Source: Cylindrotheca closterium (Eukaryota; Bacillariophyta; Bacillariophyceae; Bacillariales; Bacillariaceae). Taken from it: 64,000 nt of DNA. Positions 37,597-47,567 of this stretch are shown here, piece after piece; within the stretch, counting starts at the first letter, position 1, and each line of letters starts with the position of its first letter. Location of the stretch: assembly GCA_933822405.4 (NCBI GenBank), contig CAKOGP040001947.1, positions 1-64,000 of the forward strand, in the 5' to 3' direction. Under the pieces are notes generated by a model. That model made no database searches, had not been told where the DNA came from, and saw nothing but the letters and a program-made list of their open reading frames with translations. The translations under genes were made by a program, and so were the position numbers.

Positions 37597-38079
37597 ATGT
37601 TCTTTTCCAAACAAGTATCTACTACTCTTGCATTCCTCATTTTGGCTTCTACAACTGTGGATGGGCGACGCCGAAGACCCCTAATTACCAAAGGAGAGTA
37701 TGAATTCGGTCAGAACGCAACCGAAGCAGAAGAAGCCGACTGCGCGGGCTCACCTGACTTTTCCTGCAAGTTCTCGGTACACCGTGAGGAAGGAGTCTTT
37801 GTCTGTCGAAGCTGGATCAACAAGAATGGTATCGAACGAAAAAAGGTTGGATGCTTCCCATCAGATCGATCCATACTAGGAACGGACGAGTGCGGATGCT
37901 GCGGGAAAGAATGTCCTACCATATGCAATACATGCACTTGCAAAACCGAACGAGGAAGGGCTGGAGCATACATTGTATACGAAGGCAGAGATGAACCTGT
38001 CTGCCGTTCCACATTCATCGCCACAAAGTTGGTCCACAGAGACGAAAGCATTGCATGCCTAGCGGACTGCGATTTTTGA
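37597..38079 (+). CDS. Secreted 14-cysteine protein, copy 5 (diverged)
   Basis: 160 residues from ATG 37597. A signal peptide (MFFSKQVSTTLAFLILASTTVDG) is followed by a short Arg-rich linker instead of the Gly-rich one. All 14 cysteines of the family are present (DC, SC, VC, GC, DECGCCGKECPTICNTCTC, VC, AC, DC), but overall identity is much lower, so this is an older paralogue. It shows that the cysteine frame is what is conserved. Function unknown. Confidence 0.84.
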   Translation: MFFSKQVSTTLAFLILASTTVDGRRRRPLITKGEYEFGQNATEAEEADCAGSPDFSCKFSVHREEGVFVCRSWINKNGIERKKVGCFPSDRSILGTDECGCCGKECPTICNTCTCKTERGRAGAYIVYEGRDEPVCRSTFIATKLVHRDESIACLADCDF

Positions 38080-38384
38080 GATTTAATGGAAAGAAGTTCA
38101 TTGGATGGTGCCTCAATTTGCCAACTTTTTTCCACTGTAGTTCAAATGACCCCCGCTTCTGGTTCATCATGCATGAACAACAGAATCGAACAAATGAATG
38201 AAAAATACCAGCATTTTTGACACGTTTTGACACGTCCGACTAACATCTGAATTTCAAAATTCGCCTGCACACCCCCACACAGCAAGCACGACTTGACTTT
38301 TTTGTTTTCACCCGCAACGATTGATCATTGCAACACATTCGATCGCCAACTCCAAACGACAACGAGAGGAGTCAATTCGAAAAG
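38080..38384. other. Intergenic region, no gene seen
   Basis: 305 bp between the last cysteine-rich gene and the LITAF-type gene. A 'gacacgttttgacacgt' short repeat lies near 38219. No coding signal. Confidence 0.5.
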
Positions 38385-38855
38385 ATGAATTTGTTCAGCA
38401 AGAATAAATCAAGTAGGAGTAATGTCGCCAACACTGAGGCAACTGCCATTGCAGTGCCAGAAGAAGAGATCCCTGTAGCTACGATGGTTGTCGACAATGA
38501 TGATTCTTATCTTCGAACAAGCAATCCCCAGGCCACAGCTCCTACTGAGTATCAAGACCAGCCCACCTCTCGTCCCATGGTTTACAATAATTCCGATCCT
38601 TCTTTCACACGATTTTCAATGATGAATATCACGTGTTCCAATTGTCAACAAGCTGGACGAACAAAGGTCCGGACGGCACCAGCCTGGCAAACTTGGGCTG
38701 CCACTGGAGTTGGCTTTCTTTTGTTCTGGCCTCTGTGCTGGTTACCCTTGGTTATGGATTCTTGCAAACAGTCGGAACACTTTTGCACGAATTGTGGTCA
38801 CAAGCTTGGAACCGTGCCTCCTTTTCAGGATTGCTGTGTGAACACTCGCTCGTAA
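38385..38855 (+). CDS. LITAF-domain zinc-binding membrane-associated protein
   Basis: 156 residues from ATG 38385; the longer frame upstream begins only with TTG. The first 80 residues are disordered. The C-terminal domain has ITCSNCQQAG, a hydrophobic stretch (WAATGVGFLLFWPLCWLPLVMDSC) and HFCTNCGHKLG. This is the LITAF/SIMPLE arrangement: two CxxC knuckles that form one zinc site, split by an amphipathic membrane-inserting helix. Family members sit on endosome or lysosome membranes (established for animals). Role in algae unknown. Confidence 0.88.
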   Translation: MNLFSKNKSSRSNVANTEATAIAVPEEEIPVATMVVDNDDSYLRTSNPQATAPTEYQDQPTSRPMVYNNSDPSFTRFSMMNITCSNCQQAGRTKVRTAPAWQTWAATGVGFLLFWPLCWLPLVMDSCKQSEHFCTNCGHKLGTVPPFQDCCVNTRS

Positions 38856-39444
38856 ACCTACTGTAGTGTTGCAGTATTGTGAAATGTAAGATATTAGAAA
38901 GACGTTATATTTACTTGTGATTCTATTGAAAAAGTGTAGTGAGTGATTTTAAATTAAAAAAGAGTGAATTATTTTTCTGTGAGACAAGTCGCTCTGAGCT
39001 GAAGAGGATTTAAAATGCTACAAGCAGGTATTCTTTCTTTGTATATTTGGGTCAACAACAAACATTTGATATTAATCATTCTTCATACATTGCCTCTGCT
39101 CGTCTTTTAACATCATCATTCTCAAATCTGAAATCACTATCACCTGCCTATCACGTTGGACATGATGACAAGCGCAATAAGTCCAAGACAAAGTTTTATC
39201 TGACGATGTTCGAATTGGGTATGTAGGGCGTCCGCTACCTGGTACTCGCCAATCCGGCGGGCTGGCCAAAACTGTCCGAAAAAAGACCTATTTTGTCGAC
39301 CGATGTGATTGGAAACTTTTTGCTTCCATCGGATGGTGACCCTACCTGGTACCGCAATACACGGAAGCTATCGACAATCACGGGTGAAGGAATATATATA
39401 TAAGTGATTGTTTCTAACTATCAATCTCGCAATTGCAATAAAGT
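38856..39444. other. Intergenic region, no gene seen
   Basis: 589 bp between two plus-strand genes. Contains 'ctacctggtac' words near 39235 and 39343 and a 'tatatatata' box at about 39392-39401, some 45 bp before the TPR gene start and a plausible TATA region. Confidence 0.5.
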
Positions 39445-40263
39445 ATGGCGTCGAAACGAGCACCAGAGGCAGGTGGCCCCGAACAGCACTGGCAAGAGAA
39501 TGTACTAAAGGAGGTCAGCAAGGAGCAAATTGGGTTTATTGCCGAGGGTCTCTTCAAGGAATTGTGGGCTCGGTGTGGAAAGCAAATTGCAATTGATCAG
39601 ACTGCTTTGATGATTGCTGAAGTCCAGTTCTCAAGAGGTTTCGATCTATTGTACAAGATTCACGACAACGCATCGGCACTGACAGAATTCAAAAAGTGCT
39701 TGGCTATTCGAGAAAAAATATTGGGCAAGGATCACAGAGACACTGGAAAAACCTATTGCTTTGTTGGACATGCACTGCGAGAGAATAGGAACTTTGACGA
39801 AGCTGTTGGGCAATACCGAAGTGCATTGCGAATTCTTGTCGCTCTTCTTGGCAAAGACCACAACCATACCAAGGATGTAATCAGTTGTATTGATGACGTT
39901 TTGAAAGCCAAGGGTTTATCCGATCACGATTCGCAAGAGTATCTGAGCACTCTCATGGCAAGTTTAGAGCACAAGAAGTCTGGTGATATCTTCTATGAAG
40001 AGTCCAACTACGATATGGCAATGGCGGCATACAAGAAGGCACTGATTGTGGAAAGGATTCAAGAAGGCAAGCACCATCCTGATACTGGTGATGTCTATGC
40101 TAGAGTTGGAAAGACTCTTTCCAAGCAAGGTGATCTAAAGGCAGCTTGTATAGAGTATGGTAATGCTCTTGCTATATATGCTGTGACCTTAGGATCGGAT
40201 CATCCTGATACAAAGGACGCGCTAAGACACATTCAGCAACTACCGACACTGATGAATAGGTGA
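39445..40263 (+). CDS. Tetratricopeptide-repeat (kinesin-light-chain-like) protein
   Basis: 272 residues from ATG 39445. Four to five TPRs of the kinesin-light-chain type follow an N-terminal helical region: ALTEFKKCLAIREKILGKDHRDTGKTY, EAVGQYRSALRILVALLGKDHNHTKDV, MAMAAYKKALIVERIQEGKHHPDTGDVY and AACIEYGNALAIYAVTLGSDHPDTKDAL. The G-x-x-H-x-x-T linker is typical. TPRs mediate protein binding. No motor, signal peptide or catalytic domain is present, so this is an adaptor of unknown partner. Confidence 0.9.
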   Translation: MASKRAPEAGGPEQHWQENVLKEVSKEQIGFIAEGLFKELWARCGKQIAIDQTALMIAEVQFSRGFDLLYKIHDNASALTEFKKCLAIREKILGKDHRDTGKTYCFVGHALRENRNFDEAVGQYRSALRILVALLGKDHNHTKDVISCIDDVLKAKGLSDHDSQEYLSTLMASLEHKKSGDIFYEESNYDMAMAAYKKALIVERIQEGKHHPDTGDVYARVGKTLSKQGDLKAACIEYGNALAIYAVTLGSDHPDTKDALRHIQQLPTLMNR

Positions 40264-40530
40264 GGTGAAATGGATTTATCTCAGAAAGTTTGGATGTTAT
40301 GTACTCTGGAACAGTGATGGGTAGTGGGGATTTATTAGTAATTGTTAGAATTGTTATTACATATCGATTTCTCCTTTCTTCCAGTAGTGTATGGCTCAAC
40401 ACCGTTGGTGGAAATATGGACGATTGGTTCCTTCATCTTCACCAAAAAGAGTGCTAGCATCTGCTTCCATACCTGTAATAGCTGTCCCTTTGTATCTAGT
40501 CTCTCTAGTTATTCAATATTATTATAAATG

Positions 40531-41571
40531 CTATATACTTTGCAGTTTCACAATCCCATCACGTCCAGCCGTTGCCAGTGTAACACCATCAGGAGCAAAC
40601 GATAACAGCCTCCCGTTGAACTCTGCTTCTTCTTTTTCCTCTTCTACATTCCAAAGAACAATTGTTTCATCTGATCTTCCAGCTGCTAACCGAATTCCAC
40701 TAGGAGCAAAGCATACTGTCAAGATCTCGCTTCCGTGTTGGATGCACTTGAGACAGGATTGATTCAAAACATCCCAAAGACGCAAGGTTCCATCTAATGA
40801 TCCGGATGCTAGTAGATTGGAATTTGTTGGTGAAAATGAAAGGCTAACGACCACCAGTGAATGACCCCTCATCATGATAGTATCGTCTTGTTGATGACTT
40901 GCCGCAGCAAATGGATTCCAAATCCGAATCATCCTATCCGATCCACCTGAAGCCAGTCGCTGACCATCCGGGGAGAATGTTACCGAGTAGACAAATCCAC
41001 GATGCTTTCGCATAATCCTTTGACATTTTCCAGTTCCCAAGTCCCACAATCGAATGGTCGAGTCGGTGCTACCACTGGCCAATGTTCGTCCATCGGCATG
41101 AAAGGAAATGGATGTGATAGCACCATGGTGTCCTTGCAGACTTTTCAGCGACTCACCATCTTGGATACTGCACACTTGAATGCTCTTACTCTTTCCGTCA
41201 AATGCTAAAAACCGATTGTCGGGAGAACAGACAATGTTGCCGAGACAAGCCGATCGGAGAGATCCCCTCCAAGTTTTCTCATTTCCAATCGTTCGATCCC
41301 AGACGTGTATGTTACCACTCCGATCTCGACAGCATAATTTGCTTCCATCCGGAGAAAAAGCTATGGATTGAATACTTGTCTTTCCCACTAATAAAGATTT
41401 GTGGGGCCAAGGTCGGATCATACTTTCTGTGATTTGAAGCACATCTTTACAAGTCAAACGAAGATTGTTGAAAGTTGTTCGGCAAAGGTATTGTCCAATT
41501 CCCTCTCCGAGGACATGGATCGGTACCTTTTTGGTGTATTCTGATATTAGTGGTGATTGCTGATCCGTCAT
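40531..41571 (-). CDS. F-box-like/WD40-repeat protein
   Basis: 346 residues from ATG 41571 (MTDQQSPL); an upstream GTG is not used. An F-box-like segment (VLGEGIGQYLCRTTFNNLRLTCKDV, about residues 21-45) is followed by seven WD40 repeats, enough for one closed propeller. They include IAFSPDGSKL..D.SGNIHVWD, HHGAITSISFHADGRTLASGSTDSTIRLWD and SVTFSPDGQRLASGGSDRMIRIWN. F-box plus WD40 is the layout of SCF ubiquitin-ligase substrate receptors, so that role is plausible, though the F-box is weak. A 204-bp divergent promoter is shared with the next gene. Confidence 0.85.
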   Translation of the reverse strand: MTDQQSPLISEYTKKVPIHVLGEGIGQYLCRTTFNNLRLTCKDVLQITESMIRPWPHKSLLVGKTSIQSIAFSPDGSKLCCRDRSGNIHVWDRTIGNEKTWRGSLRSACLGNIVCSPDNRFLAFDGKSKSIQVCSIQDGESLKSLQGHHGAITSISFHADGRTLASGSTDSTIRLWDLGTGKCQRIMRKHRGFVYSVTFSPDGQRLASGGSDRMIRIWNPFAAASHQQDDTIMMRGHSLVVVSLSFSPTNSNLLASGSLDGTLRLWDVLNQSCLKCIQHGSEILTVCFAPSGIRLAAGRSDETIVLWNVEEEKEEAEFNGRLLSFAPDGVTLATAGRDGIVKLQSI

Positions 41572-41775
41572 GGTCCAATATTCTGGAGGATGATGACCAG
41601 GATCCCAAGTTCCTAGCACTTACAGTATTTCGTGCAGAGGTTATTGCAACAAGAGTCAAAAAATGATCCCAACGCATGTCACTGTTTGGCCAGCGTTCCT
41701 TTGGTCGGATTGATCGATCAACCCGGATTTCGGGGAAATTTTTAATCGTATCCGCTGGATTTTGGGAGGAAGAAT

Positions 41776-43551
41776 ATGACCACATCGTATGTGTGCGGAC
41801 CGTTTGCCCCCTTTTCGCCTATCTACAGTATGTCTCATCAATCCCGTGCTCCGAGTGGAGAGCAACAAGAAAAAGGGACACTACAATCACATCCTTTCTG
41901 CATCACCATGCCGGGACAACTTCGGCCGCCTTCTCCGAGGATAAATCGTAGTAGTAATAGTGGTAGTACTACGAAGGATGCCACGATACAGAAAGTGGAT
42001 ACATTTTCCACTACGGCCGAGAGCGATGCCGAGACCACCATCAGTTTAACATCATCTGAAGGGTCGCCACCATCTAATATACGGAATGTATCAACAGAAG
42101 TGAAGGGGAAGCAAGTCTCCGGAACGTCGGTGTCTAGACCAGAAGGTTATGCCCCTGTCAAGAGAGTGTCCAAGAATGTATTGTCGCCGGTTGGAACATC
42201 CAACAGACAATCCAATGTCGTAAAACGAACATCTCCGTCAACTTTGTCCAAGGACAATACTGCTGCAAACAAAACACTGCCACCCAAGGTCTCCACGAAA
42301 CGAACATCTGCGGCAAGTATGAGAAGTTCTGGTGGATGGGATACGTTAGCAAAAAAGTCGACTGGTTATCGAAACAGCAGTAGTGCAAGCGTTGGTTCCA
42401 GAACATCCATCAACAAGAAGAACAGTGCTTTGGCCAACAAAGGGACAGTGGCGGCCAGTAGTTCCAGCGTTGGTTCCAGAGCATCCATCAACAAGAAGAA
42501 CAGTGCTTTGGCCAACAAAGGGACAGTGGCGGCCAGTAGTTCCAGCGTTGGTTCTAGAACATCCATTAATAAGAATTTGGCAAATAAAGGGACAGTGACG
42601 ACCAACAAGGCTAACCCCAAAAATGAACTGATTGCCAAGCTGAACAAGCAAGTGGAAATGTTGCAAGAGAAGCAAAAGAAGGCCGATGCCAATCATCAGA
42701 AAACTACTCAACATTTGGAAGCGAAACTGGATGATCTACGGATGGCGGACTCCATTTTGATTGGTCAGCTGAGAAGTGAACGAAATGACCTGAAGGAGCA
42801 ACTGGACCAAGCTAATGATCGATTACAGTCAATCGGCGAAGAGCATGGAGATGCTATGCAAAAGGAGCTAGCACTGAAAGGAATTTTGGAACAACAACTT
42901 GCCGAGGCGCATGCTCGCATCGGCAAACTGTCAGAACAGGCCATGGACGATCACTTTGGTGGCTCCAAAATTGACATGTTGCGAGAACGCCGCCGAACCA
43001 TTGAGGCACAAATGTCACAAGGTGGGCAACCAAATAATAATGAAAGCGCGAAGGATCAACTTTCCAACAAACCCGAGAATCGTCAGGTGGATGTCGATAT
43101 GGAACGAGTGATGAAGAATTTGAAGGATGAGCTAGAAGCGAGCAAGCAAGTTATAGTGCAGCAAAAAGAGCAGTTGCGACTAGTGCTCGAGTGCCAAGAT
43201 AGCAACAACGAAAAAGAAACCACCAATTCCTCCAGTGACGACGAAGGTGAATGGAAGGCACGATTCTTGGAGATTCAAAAGCGTCATTTGCAGCTTGAAT
43301 GCGATCGAGCATGGAGCGAGTTCCAACTGCGGAATCGCATTACGAATGACAGCCTCAAGTTTAACCGACGGCTGAAGCATTGGAAGGACAGGGTGCAAGA
43401 CGTGGAAACCAAGTTGGACACACTTGAAACAATTCGATCAGCCAGAGAACAACAACAAGTCCCAGAGGTAGCTCCTTTGGATGATAGCAGTGGCGGTAGC
43501 AAATCTACAGAACAGCCTCCGGAACGAGGTTGGTGGGGATTTCGAAAGTAA
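41776..43551 (+). CDS. Coiled-coil protein with three tandem 26-residue repeats
   Basis: 591 residues from ATG 41776; starts at 41830 or 41908 are also possible because the first 50 residues are not conserved-looking. Residues 1-200 are Ser/Thr/Lys-rich and disordered. Residues about 205-275 carry three tandem copies of a unit beginning SVGSR(T/A)SINKKNSALANKG. The rest is coiled coil (about 280-380, 440-480, 490-555) ending GWWGFRK. No enzymatic motif. Basic Ser-rich N-terminus plus coiled coil suggests a cytoskeleton-associated protein, but this is only inference. Confidence 0.82.
   Translation: MTTSYVCGPFAPFSPIYSMSHQSRAPSGEQQEKGTLQSHPFCITMPGQLRPPSPRINRSSNSGSTTKDATIQKVDTFSTTAESDAETTISLTSSEGSPPSNIRNVSTEVKGKQVSGTSVSRPEGYAPVKRVSKNVLSPVGTSNRQSNVVKRTSPSTLSKDNTAANKTLPPKVSTKRTSAASMRSSGGWDTLAKKSTGYRNSSSASVGSRTSINKKNSALANKGTVAASSSSVGSRASINKKNSALANKGTVAASSSSVGSRTSINKNLANKGTVTTNKANPKNELIAKLNKQVEMLQEKQKKADANHQKTTQHLEAKLDDLRMADSILIGQLRSERNDLKEQLDQANDRLQSIGEEHGDAMQKELALKGILEQQLAEAHARIGKLSEQAMDDHFGGSKIDMLRERRRTIEAQMSQGGQPNNNESAKDQLSNKPENRQVDVDMERVMKNLKDELEASKQVIVQQKEQLRLVLECQDSNNEKETTNSSSDDEGEWKARFLEIQKRHLQLECDRAWSEFQLRNRITNDSLKFNRRLKHWKDRVQDVETKLDTLETIRSAREQQQVPEVAPLDDSSGGSKSTEQPPERGWWGFRK
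42388..42600. repeat. 78-bp coding tandem repeat
   Basis: Copies at 42388-42465 and 42466-42543 differ by one or two bases (acatcc/gcatcc); a third, internally shortened copy follows at 42544-42600. The period is a multiple of three, so the frame is kept. The near-identity indicates recent expansion. Confidence 0.9.
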
Positions 43552-43758
43552 GCAAAAAGCGTTTTGGAGATGAGATTTATTCTAGAGATATTTTCAGAAC
43601 GATCTGGTGGGTATGGAAGATCATATTACCCTACTTACTGTATGTGAATTAAAAAACTATTTTATGAATTGTCATTTGTTTAAAAAACGACGAGATGAAG
43701 ATTAATGACACTACTCTTGTTGTTAATACTACTCTTTCTTTCATGGCTTTAATTGCAA

Positions 43759-45333
43759 TTATTTGAGTTGCAAATTAGCTGGCTTCAGAGCATACGACCT
43801 TCCAAGACCCTTGACGAACACGTGCTGACGGCCGTTGCTGCCCATCTGAGACTTGACAATAGCCGTTCGTCCATTTAAGTGAGGAGTAATCTTGAGTCCA
43901 GTCAAGGTGACGACAGCATCTATGGGATGTGGTCTATTGATGCCGCTGCCCTGTCGTGCCGGCTCCTCCCTAGGAACTCTTTTCCTGGCTCGATTTTGTG
44001 ATGGCGAAGGTGTGGCCCTTTGGCTATTCCCCCGTTCTTGCTTCATGCGTTCTTTCTTTCTGTTATGCTCCCGTGCAATTTCCATATGGGGAAAGTGTAC
44101 CGCACTAAAATCTTCATCAAGGCCCTTGCCTGCTGTCAAAAGCTCAAAGGGAAGGTCAAATACTGAACCAGAGTGAGCAGAGTCTACCACGGCATTGAGC
44201 GTGACGCCTGCGCATATTTGAAGGATGAATTCCTCAAACACTTCATCATCCACGATTTCTCCAGCCTATGTTTCGTTCACAGCGAGACAACAGAAAGGTG
44301 AGTTGACAAATGATTCACAATCAGATGAATTTCAGAGTCCTCATCATCACTTACATCCAAATAATCCATCGGATACCTACAGTATAATTTTCGTCAGCAA
44401 TCAGGTAAGAGAATCATGAGTTGACGAAATTACACGATCAGAAAGAATTGATGGCATTCATTGTCTCCGGTCCAAAAAAGCAAACACGAAAACTCACATT
44501 GTTTCATCCATCCCGTCAGTCTCATCCCCCGATTCATCCGGTATGGTTCCACCATGACCCGAAAAATGAAAGTACACTGCGTCGTTCGGACGGCACTCAG
44601 AAGCAAACTTTCCGAATGCTTTGAGCAAATTGGCTCGTGTTGGGGGAGTATGCTCGTCGTCGTCCATGAGGATGGTGAAATCGTTGTCTTCAAAGCCATG
44701 AGCACGCTTCAAGTATTTCATCATGTTGTCGCAATCGCCATGTGAATTTGGCAATTCCCACGGTGCGCCCTTGTATCTAATCCCAATGATGAGAGCACGG
44801 CGATTTCCAGAAAAGTTTTGGCTTGGAACAAATTCCCATGGTGTGGCCAGCTGAACTGGACGGGAACTAGAAAGCTGTGGCTGTTGTTGTTGGCCTCTGG
44901 ATTCCAGAATTTGTTTCATATTCTTCATGATACGGCCGAACGACAGGACGCCGTCTGGGTTGATATTCTGGTGATCATAGAGGATGCTCAGAAATGCAGC
45001 AGTACATGCTCCGCCCTCCACGCCCTCTGTCGAATTTGATCGGTTCGATTGATCCAGTGGGGTGGCATCTTCCGATGCCGAAATCAAGTTCACTGAAGCT
45101 GATAGGTATTCTCGTGCGTGTTGTGTGAGCTCACTCATCGGTGCAGGGAAAAGCTCCAAACATTCAACAGGGACTTTCACGGTTTCAGTGGTGTTTGGAA
45201 AGATGACCTTGATACGTCCTGACGACTTCTTTGGTTTGGATCTAACAAATGCAGTAAATCCATTCAGCTCTGGTTCTTCATCGAAGTCAACGATCTTGAC
45301 CCTTGCATTGATTGCGAACTTCTTCTTTTTCAT
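43759..45333 (-). CDS. Metacaspase-like protein lacking the catalytic cysteine
   Basis: Three exons on the minus strand: 45333-44498, 44376-44355 (22 nt) and 44265-43759, joined by GT-AG introns of 121 and 89 nt; the product is 454 residues. The C14 domain has RRALIIGIRYKG, the histidine motif FHFSGHGG (His260), SGDETDGMDETMYPMDY spanning the micro-exon, GEIVDDE, and VVDSAHSGSVFDLPFEL. In active metacaspases the last reads D-x-C-H-S-G; here position 316 is Ala (GCT), so proteolysis should be lost. Both ends carry a similar small beta domain (INARVKIVDF..ELNGFTAFV and IDAVVTLTGL..HLNGRTAIV...). A regulatory pseudopeptidase is likely. Confidence 0.85.
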
Positions 45334-45741
45334 CGTGATGTCCTTTGCTTGAATGGTGAAACCTAGCTATCGGCTTTCCAGTGCGATGACCTTATTTGCT
45401 TGAACGGTGATGCGATGCCTTTTATATGGCTATCTTATATTCTATTTCGGCTTTCCAGTGATTATGACGATGGGATATTTGAAAAATGTCTTTTGATGGC
45501 GTAGGATCTCCTACTGCAATGTACGCGTTGAAATATTTAAAAAAATACTGCAGTCATTTTATGGGTGGTGCATTCCAGTGAGTCAACAGCGCTTCCGTTT
45601 GTCGCCAATTTCAGAAAATTTACCCCGCCGTTGTCATCTTGCAGTCATTATTTTAAAATATATACACGTTGACTTGACACACACTATAAACATCGCACAC
45701 ATCTGAAACCATACCGCTAGCAGCATTGTTCAAGTTTGAGG
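45334..45741. other. Divergent intergenic region with short repeats
   Basis: About 408 bp upstream of the metacaspase-like gene. 'tttgcttgaaYggtga' and 'tcggctttccagtg' each occur twice between 45350 and 45460, an imperfect duplication of about 60-70 bp. No gene seen. Confidence 0.5.
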
Positions 45742-47267
45742 ATGTCTGCTTCTATTGAGCGAGGGATCTAGTGAGAAATCGAGCGAGTAGGCGATGCTAT
45801 TGCAAGGGTAGAAAGAGACATTGAGGAGATCAACGAATTGCTCAAGAGCCCCACCATTTCGGACGACGACAAAGCTCACTATCGGCAAAAGGAAAGCGAT
45901 CTTCGACGAGAAAAAGCGATCTACGGCAAAAGGAGTTGTTGTTGATTCAACGCACCCAGATGCCATCCATTCCAGAAAACCAAAATGTGAACACTGCGTT
46001 CCCAGAGGACCTGCGAAAGGACATTGCGGCAACAATGAAAGAGGCTCTTACCAAAACTGACAGAGCTACCCCGCAAAAAACTGCAGCAGCTTTCGGGGAG
46101 AAGAGCTGAAACGTCTGGAAAGAGAAGGAAAAGTAGGAAGGAAAAGGTGAAGCAGTCCTGACAACCGAGCAAGCAAGTAGCCTTCTGCAACTAGTATCCG
46201 AGCGTCATGTGGTTGCGTTTTTGAACCAATTCCTTACAGCTATTTTTTGGATGCAATGGGTCTTCTAATAGAGCTCTTGTGAATTCTGAAGAGTACAAGT
46301 GGCTGAAGACATCTGATGATGAAAACAGTACTGCCTGCAACCAAAAACCGGACATGTTTTTCTGCCACAAGTACCTCTACAAAAAACACGATCCATTTTC
46401 TGCACCAAGGGATGACAAGCTTTTATTAAAATGCTGCGCCGATCAACGGATGTTTTGTGGCAATCGTCACACTGGGACCGTCGTCGCTTCATCTCCGTTG
46501 TCTTGGAGGCAAAAAAGGACATTGATAAGCAGCGTTTGGGCAGAGCATCAACTACGGAGCTCACCTCTCTTTTGGAGAAAATAGGTCCCATAACTGTACG
46601 CCTGGTTCTTTTTGATCGAAAATCTTTCTGGCTAGTTGAGACTGGTAGAGGAACAGTAGCTTCCTCCTTCGCTAGGAAGTGTCGATGGGTCGACGGCGGG
46701 TCGAAATCACATTTGAAAAAGTTCATGCTGCATGACCCCCTGATCGAGGTCCTTGACAAGGCTTGGATTGAGTTGGGCCTAGTACCCGAAAAGGACGGAT
46801 ACTTGGGCAGTGGAGCTTTTGGTCTAGTTTTTAAAGTCTGCGATCAGAATGGAGTGGCCTTGGCATTGAAGATAGTTCCCGATGTCGATGATAACGTGGC
46901 TGAACTTCAAAAGCAAATGTCAATGACTAATGAAGCTAAACAAAAGTACCCTCACTTGATTTTCGGCGTTGAAGAGAATTCTTTCAGGAAGTTTGACGAG
47001 TTGGGCGCTGATATTTTATTTTCGGAAGTTGGAAATCACTATTCTAGTCAAAGAAAGCTATTATTGATTCTCTTCAAGAGCTTCACAACAACAATGTGGT
47101 GCATGGGGATGCTCGACTGGACAATATTGTCTACGTCAATGGGGAGGCCAAGTGAATTGATCTCCAAAGAGCATATATTTGCAAAACTGATCAAGTTTCC
47201 GAGATGGAACAGAAGCATCACAAAAATCTGATGGAATCCATCAATAGCAGCCATTACTTTGATTGAG
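45742..47267 (+). pseudogene. Decayed protein-kinase-like gene
   Basis: From ATG 45742 (MSASIERGI then stop) coding pieces continue in shifting frames: a helical N-terminus (RVGDAIARVERDIEEINELL, DDDKAHYRQKESDLRREK), a middle with EDLRKDIAATMKEALTKTD, and an intact stretch from about 46431 with the glycine-rich loop LGSGAFGLVFKV and ALKIV. Past 47000 the frame changes and gives ELHNNNVVHGDARLDNIVYVNGEAK, then a TGA where W is expected, then IDLQ. The catalytic loop HGD replaces HRD. At least three frameshifts and two stops make it non-functional. It resembles the kinase-like proteins with N-terminal helices found in many copies in diatoms; exact family uncertain. Confidence 0.65.
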
Positions 47268-47567
47268 TAGATAACTCAAATAACAAACCATCATGGAACG
47301 ACAGTAATTTGATTGATTGGTTATTAAAACTCAAATAACATACCATGACGCAACGACATAATGCCCACACAGCTATGCAACGGATGAATATCGATTTAGG
47401 TATCCTCACAGAGGCGCACTCTAGAAATCAATTCTTCTGGAAATTGATTCTGTCAAAACCGCAAGTTTCTTTTACAGACTAGCAACTTTTTTTATGGTGG
47501 TCATTTTTACTCTATGAAAATTCGGAGTCGAATTGCAATTTGCTTTTGCTTCTTTTTAAAATATATA
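47268..47567. other. Intergenic region with short direct repeat
   Basis: 'actcaaataaca(a/t)accat...acgaca' occurs twice (about 47274-47303 and 47329-47359). No gene seen; it should hold the 3' end of the minus-strand neighbour. Confidence 0.5.

Noticed and set aside
42346..42714. Minus-strand repetitive frames over the 78-bp repeat, and a CRISPR-like reading
   Set aside because: The repeats are in-frame coding units without spacers, in a eukaryotic gene.
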